Assembly: GCA_018907035.1 (NCBI GenBank) | Contig: JACCIC010000014.1 | Location: 2,083,001-2,147,000 of the forward strand | DNA length: 64,000 nucleotides | Reading direction: 5' to 3' | Source: Sycobia sp. Sy_11 | Taxonomy: Eukaryota; Arthropoda; Insecta; Hymenoptera; Epichrysomallidae | In this document: positions 47,129-60,900 of the stretch, piece by piece | How positions within the stretch are numbered: position 1 is the first letter of the stretch | Layout: the number at the start of each line of letters is the position of its first letter | Notes under the pieces: generated by a model | What the model was told of the DNA's origin: nothing | What the model saw: the letters and a program-made list of their open reading frames with translations, nothing else | The model's database searches: none | Translations under genes and position numbers: made by a program

Positions 47129-50100
47129 AAATCTCGATAATTTTTCTTTTTAATAGATGTAACTTTTGGGCCTAATCTCGTAAACATCCATAGAGATAAT
47201 TACTTACGATTTCATCGTTATTCTGGTCAGAAAAAAATACTCTTACTTGAAACAGAAGTGACTGACAGGCTATTTGGCTTCAAAGTTTTCAGCGAATTCG
47301 AAAAATTCGCTATTTGAGTATTTAATATACATATAGCTACAGTGCCTAACTAATTAGTCCATCAATATAAAACTAGAGCAAAAAATAATATTTTTCTACT
47401 GAAATATTTGTTCTAGAGATATTACACAGGCAATAATTACTTATTAAAAAAAAAGTGTTTTTATCATTGAGAGCAATGTTAAAATTAGTTCGAATATAAA
47501 TAAATAGTTTGAACTAAACTAATATGCTAAATATCACAAAATTGGTGATTATTATGCAGTCAGGGTCGTATTACTGCCCAAGTAAAAATTAGCCATGATT
47601 TAGAGCGACAAGTTTAGGGGATGAGGGAAACATATAATAATGAAAATCAAAACCTTTAAATCTCATTTATAGTACAGCAACTTTAAAAACTCAAATAGCA
47701 ATTCAATATTCTTGGTCTGTAATAAATATGAAATGGAACAGATTAATTTTAAATTAGAAAATATGATAATATATTGTTTATATTTTAAGGAAATTTAAAA
47801 ATTTCCAATATATTCACACAACCCATTCAACTAAAATCATAAAAATTTCAGGGCCTTAAATTTATTTAATGATTTATATTTATAAGAATTTGTTTGAGCC
47901 TTTTGATTATCAAAATCTTCTATTACACATTCCTAAGAGATCTTTCGATTCAATTTTACTTCTATATGCTGTAATACTAAATCCTTAAACTTTCATTCCA
48001 TTGTGTCGTTTTTAAGTAATTTTTTATTCATTTATGTAAAGATCTTTTGCTAGAATAATTTGTAACTGTTATATGCAAATTAAATTCATTTTCTCAAGTT
48101 TGAAATTTGTTATAAAATTTCTTTATAAATTATATGACAATAACATAGCAGTCTTGTAAGTAAAAGGTGGTCTAAATATCGTCTTATGAGCCGATAATGA
48201 TTCAGTACATAAGCTGTAATCAGTTGTGACGCTGTTTGTTGAACCATGCGTCGAGCGCTTCATATTTTTTTATCATGGTTTTTTTTATACAAATGAGGAC
48301 CACAGAAAAGTTCCCCCTTGAGAAAATAAATTTTTTTTAAAAATATTATTTACGTTACTTTGTTTTTAAGCCTTTAAAAAAAGTTGTAAAGTCGCTATCA
48401 ATCTTACAATGCAAATATAAGTTTATTAGTTTTGAAAATATTTAATTTTCATATAAAGTTCAATTAGAAATCAAAAGTTACTCTTGCTATTTTTTCATCA
48501 GATGTTTGGTTTCCAAGTTAATGTCGAATTTCTAAAAAATACCTAAACTATATCTAAAATTCTCTGTCGAACTAAAATGCACTGAACGCATTTTTTGCAA
48601 TAAGAGCATATTTATATCGATACTAAGTTTTTTTTCTGGGAATTACTGCATGATCTAAATTTTGAATCTTCAACTGCCAATGGGGTATCGCGTACTAGAT
48701 GCCACACGCCTGTTTAATTCATTCCAAATTTTAACTCTCAGAAACAATACACTAAACACACCCTGTATAAATTGGATTTATTATTATTTTGTTGATAGCT
48801 ATATTTCATTTTTTGCAACATTTTTCATAATTCTATTTCAATTTTTTATTTTTTATTGCATTTTTTAGAAAAGGGATTGCATATCTATAAGCGAATTAAA
48901 TATACAAATGTTTCATATAATGCAGAAGAGGGAAAATGATAGTAATTTGTTATCACATATTGTACATATATTTAGCATGGTCATCGACATGTTATACATG
49001 GGTTTAAGGGTTTTGGTTTTGAGATAGAGCAATTTAATTTTTTAAAATTAGTTGTGCCCGAGAAAAAGGTTTTAGCAGTTACATTTAAAAGATAAAAATT
49101 CGAATATTGTGTAAATATTTAGCCAAATAGTGTTAATTGCATCTTATTATTATTATTACGTAAGTAATTAATATATTAATTTTAAAAAACTATTTAACTC
49201 ACGCTATTTGGATAAATATTTAATGTAATATGCTGTTCCTTTACAAAACGGAGCACGGGATCGCTGGGCATGAAGCGACAATTGTTTAAATCCACCCTGA
49301 CTATGCTATTACTAATTCATAAGTTGCAACGATATATAATGAAAAATCGCCAATTATTGTACATTTCAAAGTTTTACATCAAATAATGGCAAATTAATGC
49401 AACTCTTATGCATATATAGGAAGGCAACACGTATTAATAAACGCTTGAGACTATTTACTTCTCAAGTTAGATAATGCGAAATGATATTCAATAACGTATT
49501 ATAGGTATTACAAAAATCAAAGTAATATCACGACTGTAATTCAGGTATTTTCGAAAAAAAGATCAATGTTTGATCTAACTTGTAAATGTATATTATTTAG
49601 TACTTAATTATTTTACGGAAATTTTAGGTGTATTCAAGAATTATATTACTATTGTTGGAATGCAAGTGTTTTGCAAAAATAGAATTCAAAAATCAAAATT
49701 AGCTTGTTAATTTCTGTAGAAATTTATTTTTACAATACTTCTGTAATCAAATTTTTTTTTTTCATTTCTATTATTTGAAATATTTCGTGGTTTTTGATGC
49801 TCTTAAATATTCCATTAATTATTTTGTTTACTATGTTTTATATTGTTTGAATTTTAGTTAAAAATTCAAATGCATCAAATCATTGTATTTATAATTTTTT
49901 ATAATTAATTTTCACATAAAAACGTTGTAGTTTTTGGTTTATTTTAAACGGTTTATAATCAACTGAATGAAATTCTTTCAGAAAAGTCGGAGCTCAGTGA
50001 TTATAACAGTCTCAATTCGTTAATAAATTTTCATTTTACGAGATGTAATTGTTTTATAAGAATTTATTTGTTTAATCGTGAATATAATATAATTTTTATA

Positions 50101-50720
50101 ATACGCTAATGTAATTTACGTATAAAAAGTACTTTGACAAGCAATTGTTGAATACATTTAAAAATCAATTAAAAATATTATTAACGTATGATAATGATTA
50201 GTACTAAAGGCAGAATTTATTTTCGATTAAACGCGCAAATTTTTCTAATTCAGTGCATTTATTAAAACAAATTTATTTATAGTTTTTAAATAGCGCAGTG
50301 CAATTCACTGTCTCCCACTTTTCTTTTATAATTTTTTATGTTTACTAATGTGGAATATTTTAATCCCAGATTTTTTCAAAATGCTTTTTTTTTACTAAAA
50401 CGATCAAATAAATTAATTATTCCATGGCAGCACGTATTAACATAACAAAATTATTTTTTGAAAATTAAAGACTCAATAATCGTAATTTAAATTAAATTGT
50501 TTTATTGTTATATTAATTTTCCACTAATTATTATTGTATGCTTTCTTAGATTTTAGTACTTAATAGAATGTAAGAACGGAAACTGTCAGTATGCGTGAAA
50601 GTGAGAAATAAAAGCGATAATAAAGAGTATATATATATACTTTGGAGGAACTGGTTCTTGCATACTTGTACATGTTTTACAGTTTTCTCGTAATTTACAA
50701 TCTATGTCCTAAGGTGTGTG

Positions 50721-50723
<3 letters not shown>

Positions 50724-50786
<63 letters not shown>
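50724..50786. repeat. (TA)n microsatellite
   Basis: About 60 bases of TA. Confidence 0.95.
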
Positions 50787-50789
<3 letters not shown>

Positions 50790-52779
50790 CATATGCGCAC
50801 GCTCACTCTCGTACACAGACAAAAATTAAAATCGTATAGATAAATATATAATGCCCAATAATATTGTACATAATTGAAAGAACGTATTTCAGTAAGTTAA
50901 TAAAAGAGGCCTTTATTGAACATATATATTTGTAAATAGGTAGAAGTAACGGAAATCGAATATAGTTTGAAGCGCAAGAAGAAAAAAAGAGAACGAATCA
51001 ATGATTTTTATTTAAAGACAAATTAAATTTGGCGTTGGAGAAAGCGGCCTGTATAATGGCCTTGTTACAAATGTAATATGTATACAATTTATTGATCTAT
51101 TTAAATTAAAGTAGTTTTTGAATCCTCTCTGTGAAAATCGTAATTGTGCTTCTCAAGACACGAAAATTTAGCATCGTGTGTTTCTTAGCATGTTGACGTT
51201 TTCGAATTTTAAATCATCTTTTTTTTAAACAACCTGTTACTTGTTGTTCGATGAGAAATAGATATTAAATTGTATAAATAATTTTTTAAATATTTTTGCA
51301 GCGTTTTCTGCAGTCATATAAACATCTATATTTAAAGTATCTATTATTACTTCACAGTACTTTTTTTGCTATCTATATACTTGGTGTGCGATGTGCATCA
51401 TGATTCTTATATATATGTATATATACCTATACATATATATACACTATTCCCAATTATTTAAAAAGTATTTTCATTATTTATGTTAAAGGTGAATTGAATT
51501 TAATCAGCTAATTTTATTTCTTCACAAGTCTTTAAATAAAGAAAACTGCACTTTCTTCCATCGATATAAATATTTACGGCTTTCTTGGCTAAAGAAGCGT
51601 AAAAGTTTTATACAATATTATTCCGTGAGAATAGGCGAGAATAAAAGATTTATAATAATTCGTTGTAGTTCGCTCTTGTGGAACTGAGTACTTATGTATA
51701 GATAAAATAGATGAAGTTTATGACAGCTCTGCATACTACTAATATTTATGTAATAAAATAAATTTCAAAGAGAATGCATTTAAGTCTTAAGGGAGAGGAT
51801 TTTTTCTCGCTTTATCATTCACTTACCTACATTAATTTAATATATATTTTTCGTGATCGAAAAACAAATTCTTCGAAAGTATTATATTGTAAAAAGACTT
51901 AGCAAAAACGATTTTTGTATTGACATCGCGATGGCAGCTGATAAGAAATAAAGTATTTTACTGTAATTTTCTTACTTTATATTTATATCTAAATCCTATA
52001 CATTTTTCCTTATATTTATTTCCTTTGCTTTAAATATACATGAATAATATTTCGGAATTTTAAATATTGTATAGAAAATGGTATGTATTTATTTATAGAA
52101 CGCTATGTATATACGAAATCTCGAAAAAAAGTTTTAGAAACAGTTTTATGGTTGCGGTACCTGTAATAGCGATAGTAATAAAGACATATTAATAACTGTA
52201 CTCGTCAATTAAGGTGCGCGATCACGTACGGGAGGCAAACTTTGGCCTCAGCATGCTGCGCTACCGTTACCCGATTCACTTGAATAATATTCGCAATATA
52301 GTTTTTAATCTTGTTTTTTTAATAAAAACAAAAAAAATGTATATCGAATTGTATAATTTTTGCATTTCAAGATTTATCTATTTGGAGTTTTTTTGTTGTA
52401 CATATGCTATTAATTATCGCGAATTATACTATAGATAATGATATTAATTAAAATAAATCAAAAGCGAGCCTGAACCGCTTGAATTTTTTTTAATTTTTGC
52501 GATGATTTCGAGGTCGATAATTATATAAAAAAATTACCGTCAGATTTTCAAAATTTGAAATAGACTATTTTTCATAGGAACTTTGAGAAGAAAGTCTTAA
52601 TTTTTTTTTGCAACTTTAAGCTGTTGGGATTTTTGTGAAATACATTGTCGACAGTTCCTAAAGCACAGGTTACTATGGAATTTAAACAAATGACATATAA
52701 GGCTTATCTGAATACAATATATAGTTATTTAGTTTTTCGGTGTTCTGTCTCTCATTAGCGTATATATATATATTATATA

Positions 52780-52828
52780 CACATACACTCATACACATAC
52801 ACACACACACATATATATATCTATATAT

Positions 52829-52876
<48 letters not shown>
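52780..52876. repeat. compound (CA)n/(TA)n microsatellite
   Basis: CA-rich units, then TA interrupted by catac and ctata words, about 170 bases before the start of the coiled-coil gene. Confidence 0.9.
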
Positions 52877-52879
<3 letters not shown>

Positions 52880-53044
52880 GCACACACACATAACCGTACA
52901 ATATAAAATTTTCCTTAATTTCTTAACGTGGATTGCCCGTCTAATTTTCTTTATTTATTATTTTTTTTTTTTTTGTTCCCCTCAAAAAAGTCTCGTCGCT
53001 ATCGATACAATGCTGTTCGCACATAAGGACCGTTGAGGAAAAAA

Positions 53045-56000
53045 ATGTCATTTACTGATTATGGCTTCAACGTATTTTCGCACAGCTGCTGCAATCGTCA
53101 GAGTAGTAGCCCGCAGTCCTGCGGCGATTGCCCGCTGTCGAAGATCGCCACGGGGACAAATTTGCCCGTCGACGCCAATAATGGGGCGTGGGGCCCGAGG
53201 CATTTGAAAAATTCCTACTATCACATAATCGTCGATCATCTGATCGACCTCGGCACCCTCACCGAGAACGAGCTGATACAGACGCGCAACGAGCTCGAGA
53301 ATTACAAGCGGCTGAAGCTCACCGACGAGCAAATTGATCAGCTTAAGAGCGTGAGTATGCGCGTACAACGTATGCAATTATATCTCTCTGTCTGGATTCA
53401 CAAAAAAAAAAAAAATAAATAAATAAATAAGTAAAAAATTTAGGGAGATCTTTGTATGTTATCGAATTGTTCATTTGTATAATAGATACCGTTAAGATAT
53501 AATAATTCTTGATTTGATATGCGATAATGATAAACTTTTTTTTAAGTATGACTTTGAGTTCAAACACGAGGATATCGAGACTTATTTAAGGACTTTGAAA
53601 CGGGATATAAGGAGGCCATCAATTGTCAGCGGTAAGCACAAATATTCACGATAATTTTTTGATACTGTATTTTAGATTTATTCTATTCCAATCAATAATA
53701 AAAAAAGTATAATATGCATCGCATAACCTTATCAAGTTTTATAATTTTAAGTTTTTTTTTTCAACTAGATTCAATTACGTTTGTGTGTGCGCGCGTTGTA
53801 TTAACAATTAACCTAAACAAAATTTCACTAAAAATTACATTTTTAAAAAGTAAAATATATTAAAATTACTTGCTTTATTAAAGATTAATTTGTACTATTA
53901 ACATTATAGCTTTGGACGTTATAAATCTATAGTACAATTATACATATTGTTCACTGTTAATCAATGAAATTGTTTTATTTTTTAAATATTCTTTTATAAC
54001 CCATCCACTGGAAATTTTTTTGTAAATTCAAATTAATATTTATTTGAAATATGATTTGAATTGTTAAAATATACTATAACCAGGCTACAATCATTTTTTC
54101 TTGAACTAAACACGTAATTGTTTCATTTCAAAAACTTTTAATTTATTAGGAGGATTCAAATGAACATTTATTTAAATTTACAAATTTTATGTTCAGATAA
54201 ATGGATATTCGGTTCAAATCCGTTCATTCGATTATCCCGATACTTCAATCGACAACCAATGATTATATTCATTTATTCAGATACATCCGAAACAGGATTT
54301 CGAATAAATCAATACAATTACTGTTCATGGCCAATACCAAGACGAGACGAGGTTTTGCAAAATATTGGCTTGGTATCGGAAAACTATTGTCTTGGTCTTG
54401 ACAAGCAAGAATTGGTTTTAATTTTGAATATTTGACAATTCTTTCTTAAAGCAGTATATGAACATTCGGAAGCCCAAAAGCATATTTTAATATATAATAG
54501 TTTTTAATACCAAGGCAATTTCAATGTAAAAAGTATAAAAATAGTTATATTATATTAAACTGGTACACGTATTGGGCTTTAATATAAGCTTCATTTATTC
54601 CTTTATATAAGGATGCTTTAAATAGGATTTCTATAATAATCTTCAGTATTCAAATAATTAACATTTGTTATGATTAAAGTTTTTAATACATTATAGATTT
54701 TCAATACTATATCGTATGCAACTAAGAACAGCATTCTTACAATACTAGTTAAACAAATCTTGTCACGACCAATATTCTTGTGTCTCAAGTTTTGGTTTCA
54801 GTCTTCAAACTTTTTCATACGGTCTTGTCTTGATATAGATCTTGAATGCCGACACGAGACCGAACGATACCCAAGAATGATCTTGGGTATTGGCGAAGCT
54901 CTAGGTAAAATTATTTTCACATCTGCATAATTGATTGAGTTGAGTAATAATTAAAAATATATTATCTTTAACTAATACAACAATAAGTGTTTTTTATTTG
55001 TCGAAATAATATAATTCGAATATCTGAATCATCCGTATACGGTTGAATGTTAAAATTTTTTTTGATCGCCAGATATACTAATGTGGGAGTTTTATATCTG
55101 AATAATCCTCTTAATGAAAAAAAAAAATCCGGACAGTTAACTGCTCGAATTTTTTTATTGAGATAAACTGAATATTCGAATAACCGAACCGACCCGATTG
55201 TTTTAACAAATTCAGATAAAACTCTCAAGCACATCGATGGGTGTCAGATGCATATTATTCGTTATAATATTGTTGGGGTTAAGCATTGAATAATCGTATA
55301 TATCAAGTTGAATCATTATAACGAGAAATATGTCGATCCAAATCTAGAGGACGAGACCGAGAGCTACGGAGCCTCCCGAGACACTCCGATCGAAACCTCC
55401 TGCACGGCATGCAACGTAAGTCGTCACATACGTGTTTGATGATCTGCATAATACGTGCGTCTGTGTAAACAATCAAAGGAAATCAAATTGATCGATGCAA
55501 GCTAATTTATTTATTTTTGTTCTGCCGATGTTTCGACTTCGAATGCTTCGAACAGCAACAAAGCAAGGGGCGCGAATTCGCAATTTAAACACGAAATTCT
55601 ATATTGACGGCCCCGAGGAACCGGGTGCCTTTGGCGAACAGTAACAATTGAACCGACGGCCGAATCGAACTCAAATCGAATGTAAATTAGCCTGCGTCGA
55701 TGAACTTCTGCAACCGAACCCTTTAACCCTTTAACACTGCGCAAAGCAAGCGCCCGCGTTAATGTTCCCCGATTCGTTAAACGCGCCAGACCTCCACCGC
55801 CGACACCTCCGGCGAGGAGGAGACCCCCGACGACGGGGATCGTCGTCATTGCTGCTGCGCGGCTCGCGTCGTCGCCCGGTCCGTTGCGCCGCCGTCGCCG
55901 CCGCCGCCCCCGCCGAAGCAGGTGCGCACCGCGTGGACGAGCTGCGAGGAGGAGGGCTCGCTCTCCGACCTCGAGCAGGAATGGTCGAGGAAGGAGGCTG

Positions 56001-57491
56001 AGCTCTGCGAGGAGTTCAACGTGACGATGATGCGCAAGGAGGAGGAGCTCTGCGAGGAGTTCAAGGCGACGATCATACAGAAGGAGTCGGAGATCGTCTC
56101 GCTGAAAACGGAGAGCGCTGTTCGTATGATAGCGTATTTATTATGTATATATTGCGTATATAACGTACTCGGCCCTCGTGGATTTTCCGTTTCCATCCTA
56201 TACCACAATTCGATCGAAACGTTTCTTATTTCTTTTTGTTTCAAACAAGCTGGGAATTGAAATTTGTCGACATGTCCCACTTAGGTTCGATTTTCTACTT
56301 AGTTATATTTATTATGCAGGGACTCCGGCACAAAGTTCAATATTCTTTCACTTCTTTTTTTTTTTTAACGAACCTGATACTTGTAAGACAATTTCGTTTT
56401 CATGCACGCTGTAATTTAATATTAAGCCCACTGGAAAGATTTCTCATTGATAGATTTTTATAATAATTCCCTGTCATTACGTAAGGTTAAACGATGTTTT
56501 TCTAAAAGCTAATTTTTGGATTGGATTCATTTAGACGCGATGATTTGGCTTAAATTCATTTAGATGGGACGAAAGTCGATAAATGCATCTTTTAAATTTA
56601 AGTACTCAAAATTACAATTTCATAGAATCATTTTTAACGTTGTAAAGATAATAAGATTAATTTTCGATCCTACGTTGGCAATTAAATGTACAAGACAACG
56701 CATAAGATCAGTGTATCTATCATAAAAATTCGAATTCATTACTGTCTACATTATCATTTCAACAAAATTCTTTATGAAATATCAAAAAACATTACAATGC
56801 TGATTTTTTTTAGAAATCTAAATTCGTGTTATTATAACGCATATATATATAATAATTAGGCAAAGGATACGGAGCTTCGAGAGCTAAGAGAGCAAAATAC
56901 GAAGCTTGACATGATAATGGAAAAAATGAAGGACGACATAAGGCACCTGGAAAAAAGCTCCAAAGTTAGTATTCTCAGTCGTTATTATCGTTATTAAAAT
57001 TGCTCGATCTCGTTGCTATAGACGATAATAATTAAAATTCATGCTAGAATCGAAATTTTTTATACAGACGTCCCAATCTCAGATACGGGATATCGTCACA
57101 CAGAAGAACGAGGAGCTCACGAACTTGCACGAAAAGGTATAGTATTGCACACTAATTATATATATTAATTATATATTCACTGTATAGTAATTATATATTC
57201 ACTGCAATTCATTAGAGCCAGAGGCTCGAGCAGCAATTGATTGAGGAACGTAATACCAGAATGTTGGGGGCGTTGGAGATAACCAAGTTGGAGAATCTCA
57301 TTCAGGAGAGTCAAATTTTAGGAAGGAATCTGACTGTGCGTATATAATATATACATACTACAATTTGAATATTAGTTTTTTGCGTTTTACTACATTATAA
57401 TATTCGCTCATACAATGCATTCGTCATATAAATCCTTGTTTTTGTAATTTCGCTGGTGTCTTTATTATTGAAATTTGGTGTCGACGGAGCA

Positions 57492-57545
<54 letters not shown>

Positions 57546-57916
57546 CAGAGGAACTAAAATGCTATATATTCAATTTAGAATGAATTAAAATTGACGAGAA
57601 AAAACGTCGAGTCGCTGGAGGGCGCGAACGAGTCGCAGGTAAATATAATAAAGCAGTTGCAGCAGGATCGCGACAATTTTGACAAGCAGGTCCGTGAGCA
57701 GGAGACAGAAATTGAGAAACTCCTGGCAATAGTTGAGCGCTTGAATGACAAATACGAATGTTCCAAGGTTGGTATTATATGTTTATATTTATATTTATAC
57801 ATATGGATATATGTTAAACTAAACTTCAAAATTATAAAAATCTGGCGTTGAGTGTTTGAATCTTTTAGCAACTATAATTTGGCTCTTTGTATTAAATATT
57901 ATATAGGTCGGTGTGT

Positions 57917-57949
<33 letters not shown>

Positions 57950-60900
57950 TGTGTGAGTGTCATAATTTAGATGAAAAAAATTCGACTTTAATATGTCAGT
58001 TTTATAATCTCGAGCGCTTGAAAAAAATTTCATTTTCCTGATGGAATTGAGTTTTGATTATGTTCGATTGTTCTTTTATTTTCATGAAAACTATTATAAA
58101 ATATGCTGATTATATAGAATTGTCAAAAGGTGTAGGGGTCTAGATTGGAATTGAGTTAGCCGGAGATTATAGAAAGCCACAACTAGAAACTTATGTAAAC
58201 CCAAAACATTTAATTGAATCTAATTATGAAGCTCCCAATCTTGATTATCCACCTAAGTTTATAGTAATTTTCTTAACTTAATATATATGATTGAAACAAA
58301 AAAAAGCACATCAGATGTGCCCAGATTCATTCGCCAAGGCAAAGCTTTCACACACTGGTAACGGATTTGGTCCAGATGGGATGAGAGGTGATGACCCCTG
58401 TATCATTACCTTTAAAAGGAACCCTGCAATGTTTTAGAATCTTAATGCTGTTTCATTCCCAGGATTGTATACTTTTTCACATGCTTACAATTAGTACTTC
58501 CCTTAAAAAATTGCTTAAAGACATTGGAATTTTTGATTCAAATACCTACTTTTGACACCGAATTCAAGGTAGAATGACATTTGAAGTCGTCAATGTTCAT
58601 AGCTCGGACGATTTGATACGCGTTCGTAGCACCTGGTAACCAATTATCCGTTTCTACATCGATTTTTCTAGGCAGTACAATTGATCCGTCAAATTTTCTA
58701 TGTTTCATTTTCGATGAAATCGCGTATAGTTTTCTGGCTTAGTTCGCATCAGATTTCTCATTCAACTCTCATGATCACTTTTTGTGAATTTTCGAGCGTT
58801 TTCAAACTGATTATATAAAATTGAACACTCTCTTTCGACCATTTTAGTGAGAGAAGTTAAACCATTATATTGACCATTTCCTCAAGGCTACGACAACGAT
58901 TCAATGATTTAATAATAATTCCTATGTACGCAGAAGAATTATAGATAGGTACTTTAAATGTCACTTATTTATAAAATACATTTATAAAAAAACATGTAAT
59001 TTACGCTTATTACAAATATGTAGAGTATTGCATTTTACTATTTCTATGAGGATTAATAATCATTAACTTTAGATATTTACGATTGTGAATTGAAAAATGA
59101 TCGAGACTACTTACGTCAAAAATACTAAACATGAAAAAATGTTTAAGTGACGCTCCTGTGTCGATGTATCGTTACATCAGTAACATCCCATTATCCAAAT
59201 ATTGTTAATATATAAAAATACATAAAACCGAGCCTTATCGACGATACTGCATAATATAAACAAAAATCAATTCGGCGCGAAGAACGACCTGGCGATCAGC
59301 GAGCGCAGGGTGCAGCAGTGCCGCGAGCAGCTCGAAGCGATGGAGCAGGAGGTCGGCAGCCTGATAATCGACCTGACCGACTGCTTCGGCGGCGAGAGGC
59401 TCGCGCTGAGGAGCGCAGGCGGCGACTCGTCGCCGCAGCCGGATGCCCTGAGCATGTACGAGAGGGCGCGGGAACTGACGAGGGACCTCGCCAGGATCGT
59501 GCGCGAGCACGACAAGTGCGAGGGCCACCGGGTCACCCTGGTCAAGGAGATCAATCGGCTGAGGGCGATCAATCGGGCCCAGGGCGAAGGTGATGTTACA
59601 CTCTTATACTTACATGAAAGTATTGTTACACTTCTATATGTGTATACATAGAATTCAGCAATATGGATGATAGCATTTTCACATTATGTTTAACCGACTT
59701 AATGGCATTCTATCTCAAATGTATTAGGTAAAGTTTTCCATTTCATACATTTCGAAATATTTGTACATTGTAGAAATTTGGTATGAAAGGATTCCGTAAA
59801 AAATCGACTTCAATGGAAGAAGTTTATATGCGACTTATGTCAAAATAGAAGTTCGTATTCTGTGCTCATTATTGCTGCTCATTATTTTCCGTTCATAAGG
59901 ACTATTACTCATTACTATTAATGATTAATATTATTAATATTTATTACGCGAGTGTGCGAGACAGACGTAAACTCTCATCTTTGAGAAATAGTAGATAATG
60001 AACTTTTATTCTTACATGAACTGCGAAAGTCGATTTTGAAAAATCTGTTCATTTTTTAATCTTGTGGCGATGAGAACTATCTTTCAAAAAGTCATGAACT
60101 GTTCACCGAAGCGTTTTAAACTGCACATGGAAAAGTTATAGACAGGGTCGCTGAAGTCTAAAGTCGGACTTTCTATTATCTATTAAAGTTGGACAAAGTG
60201 TACATATCTTTAAAATTTATGTTATATACAATGTAAACAACTATTGATTATACAGATATAGTCAATAGTGAAAAGAATTGTATAAAATAGCTTCTAATTG
60301 TCTTGCCATTCAATGATTTATTTTAAATAAATAAAAGCAAATTTAATTTTTATTCTGATGCTTTTAGCCATTTTATGAATTTGACGTCTTCTCAGGGAAA
60401 ATTGTAAGAATTAATTATAAAAATGTATATCTTAAACGAATACAATGCCAATATTAAAAAATTAAATTCGTTTAAAAGTTAATTTGAATCCTAGAAATTC
60501 GAAATAGTTGATTAAACGAAATTTTATCATTCATTCGGTAATATAATGTAAACGTCGACTTGTAAGTAGAGCATGCATAAGTAGTAGCAGTCATACGTCC
60601 AAACAATTTGTATATGAAAACTTGCAAGAACAAATCTGCGGTAGCGACAATGAATATGAATTTATTGTCAAATTCTAATGCTATAACGGATCATTTCCGA
60701 GAACAAAGGTTTTTTTATGAAGATGTTCTTGAACCCCATTCTGTCGAACATTGTATAATGGAATATTCAGAGACTCTTGAATGTACCGTTATAAGATGTT
60801 ACATATGTTCATGATATATTATCATGTATCAAAAAATTTAATTAATTGCACTAAATATATTTTCAATAGTATCGACAGTAATTTGCAATTACAAATTAAA

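Larger units (their letters stand above)
47129..53044. other. par-6 3' UTR and AT-rich intergenic DNA
   Basis: Nearly 6 kb with no supportable gene. Open frames at 48662 and 52214 lack motifs and share the local composition. The segment 48745-48770 (aacacaccctgtataa) resembles transposon termini but has no partner I can see. (TA)n lies at 50724-50786 and a mixed CA/TA tract at 52780-52876. Several AATAAA hexamers occur, so the par-6 polyadenylation site cannot be fixed. Confidence 0.55.

Noticed and set aside
54205..54235. GGTTCAAATCC word resembling a tRNA T-arm
   Set aside because: No acceptor stem, D-arm or anticodon arm at the right distance; it recurs in a degraded repeat.
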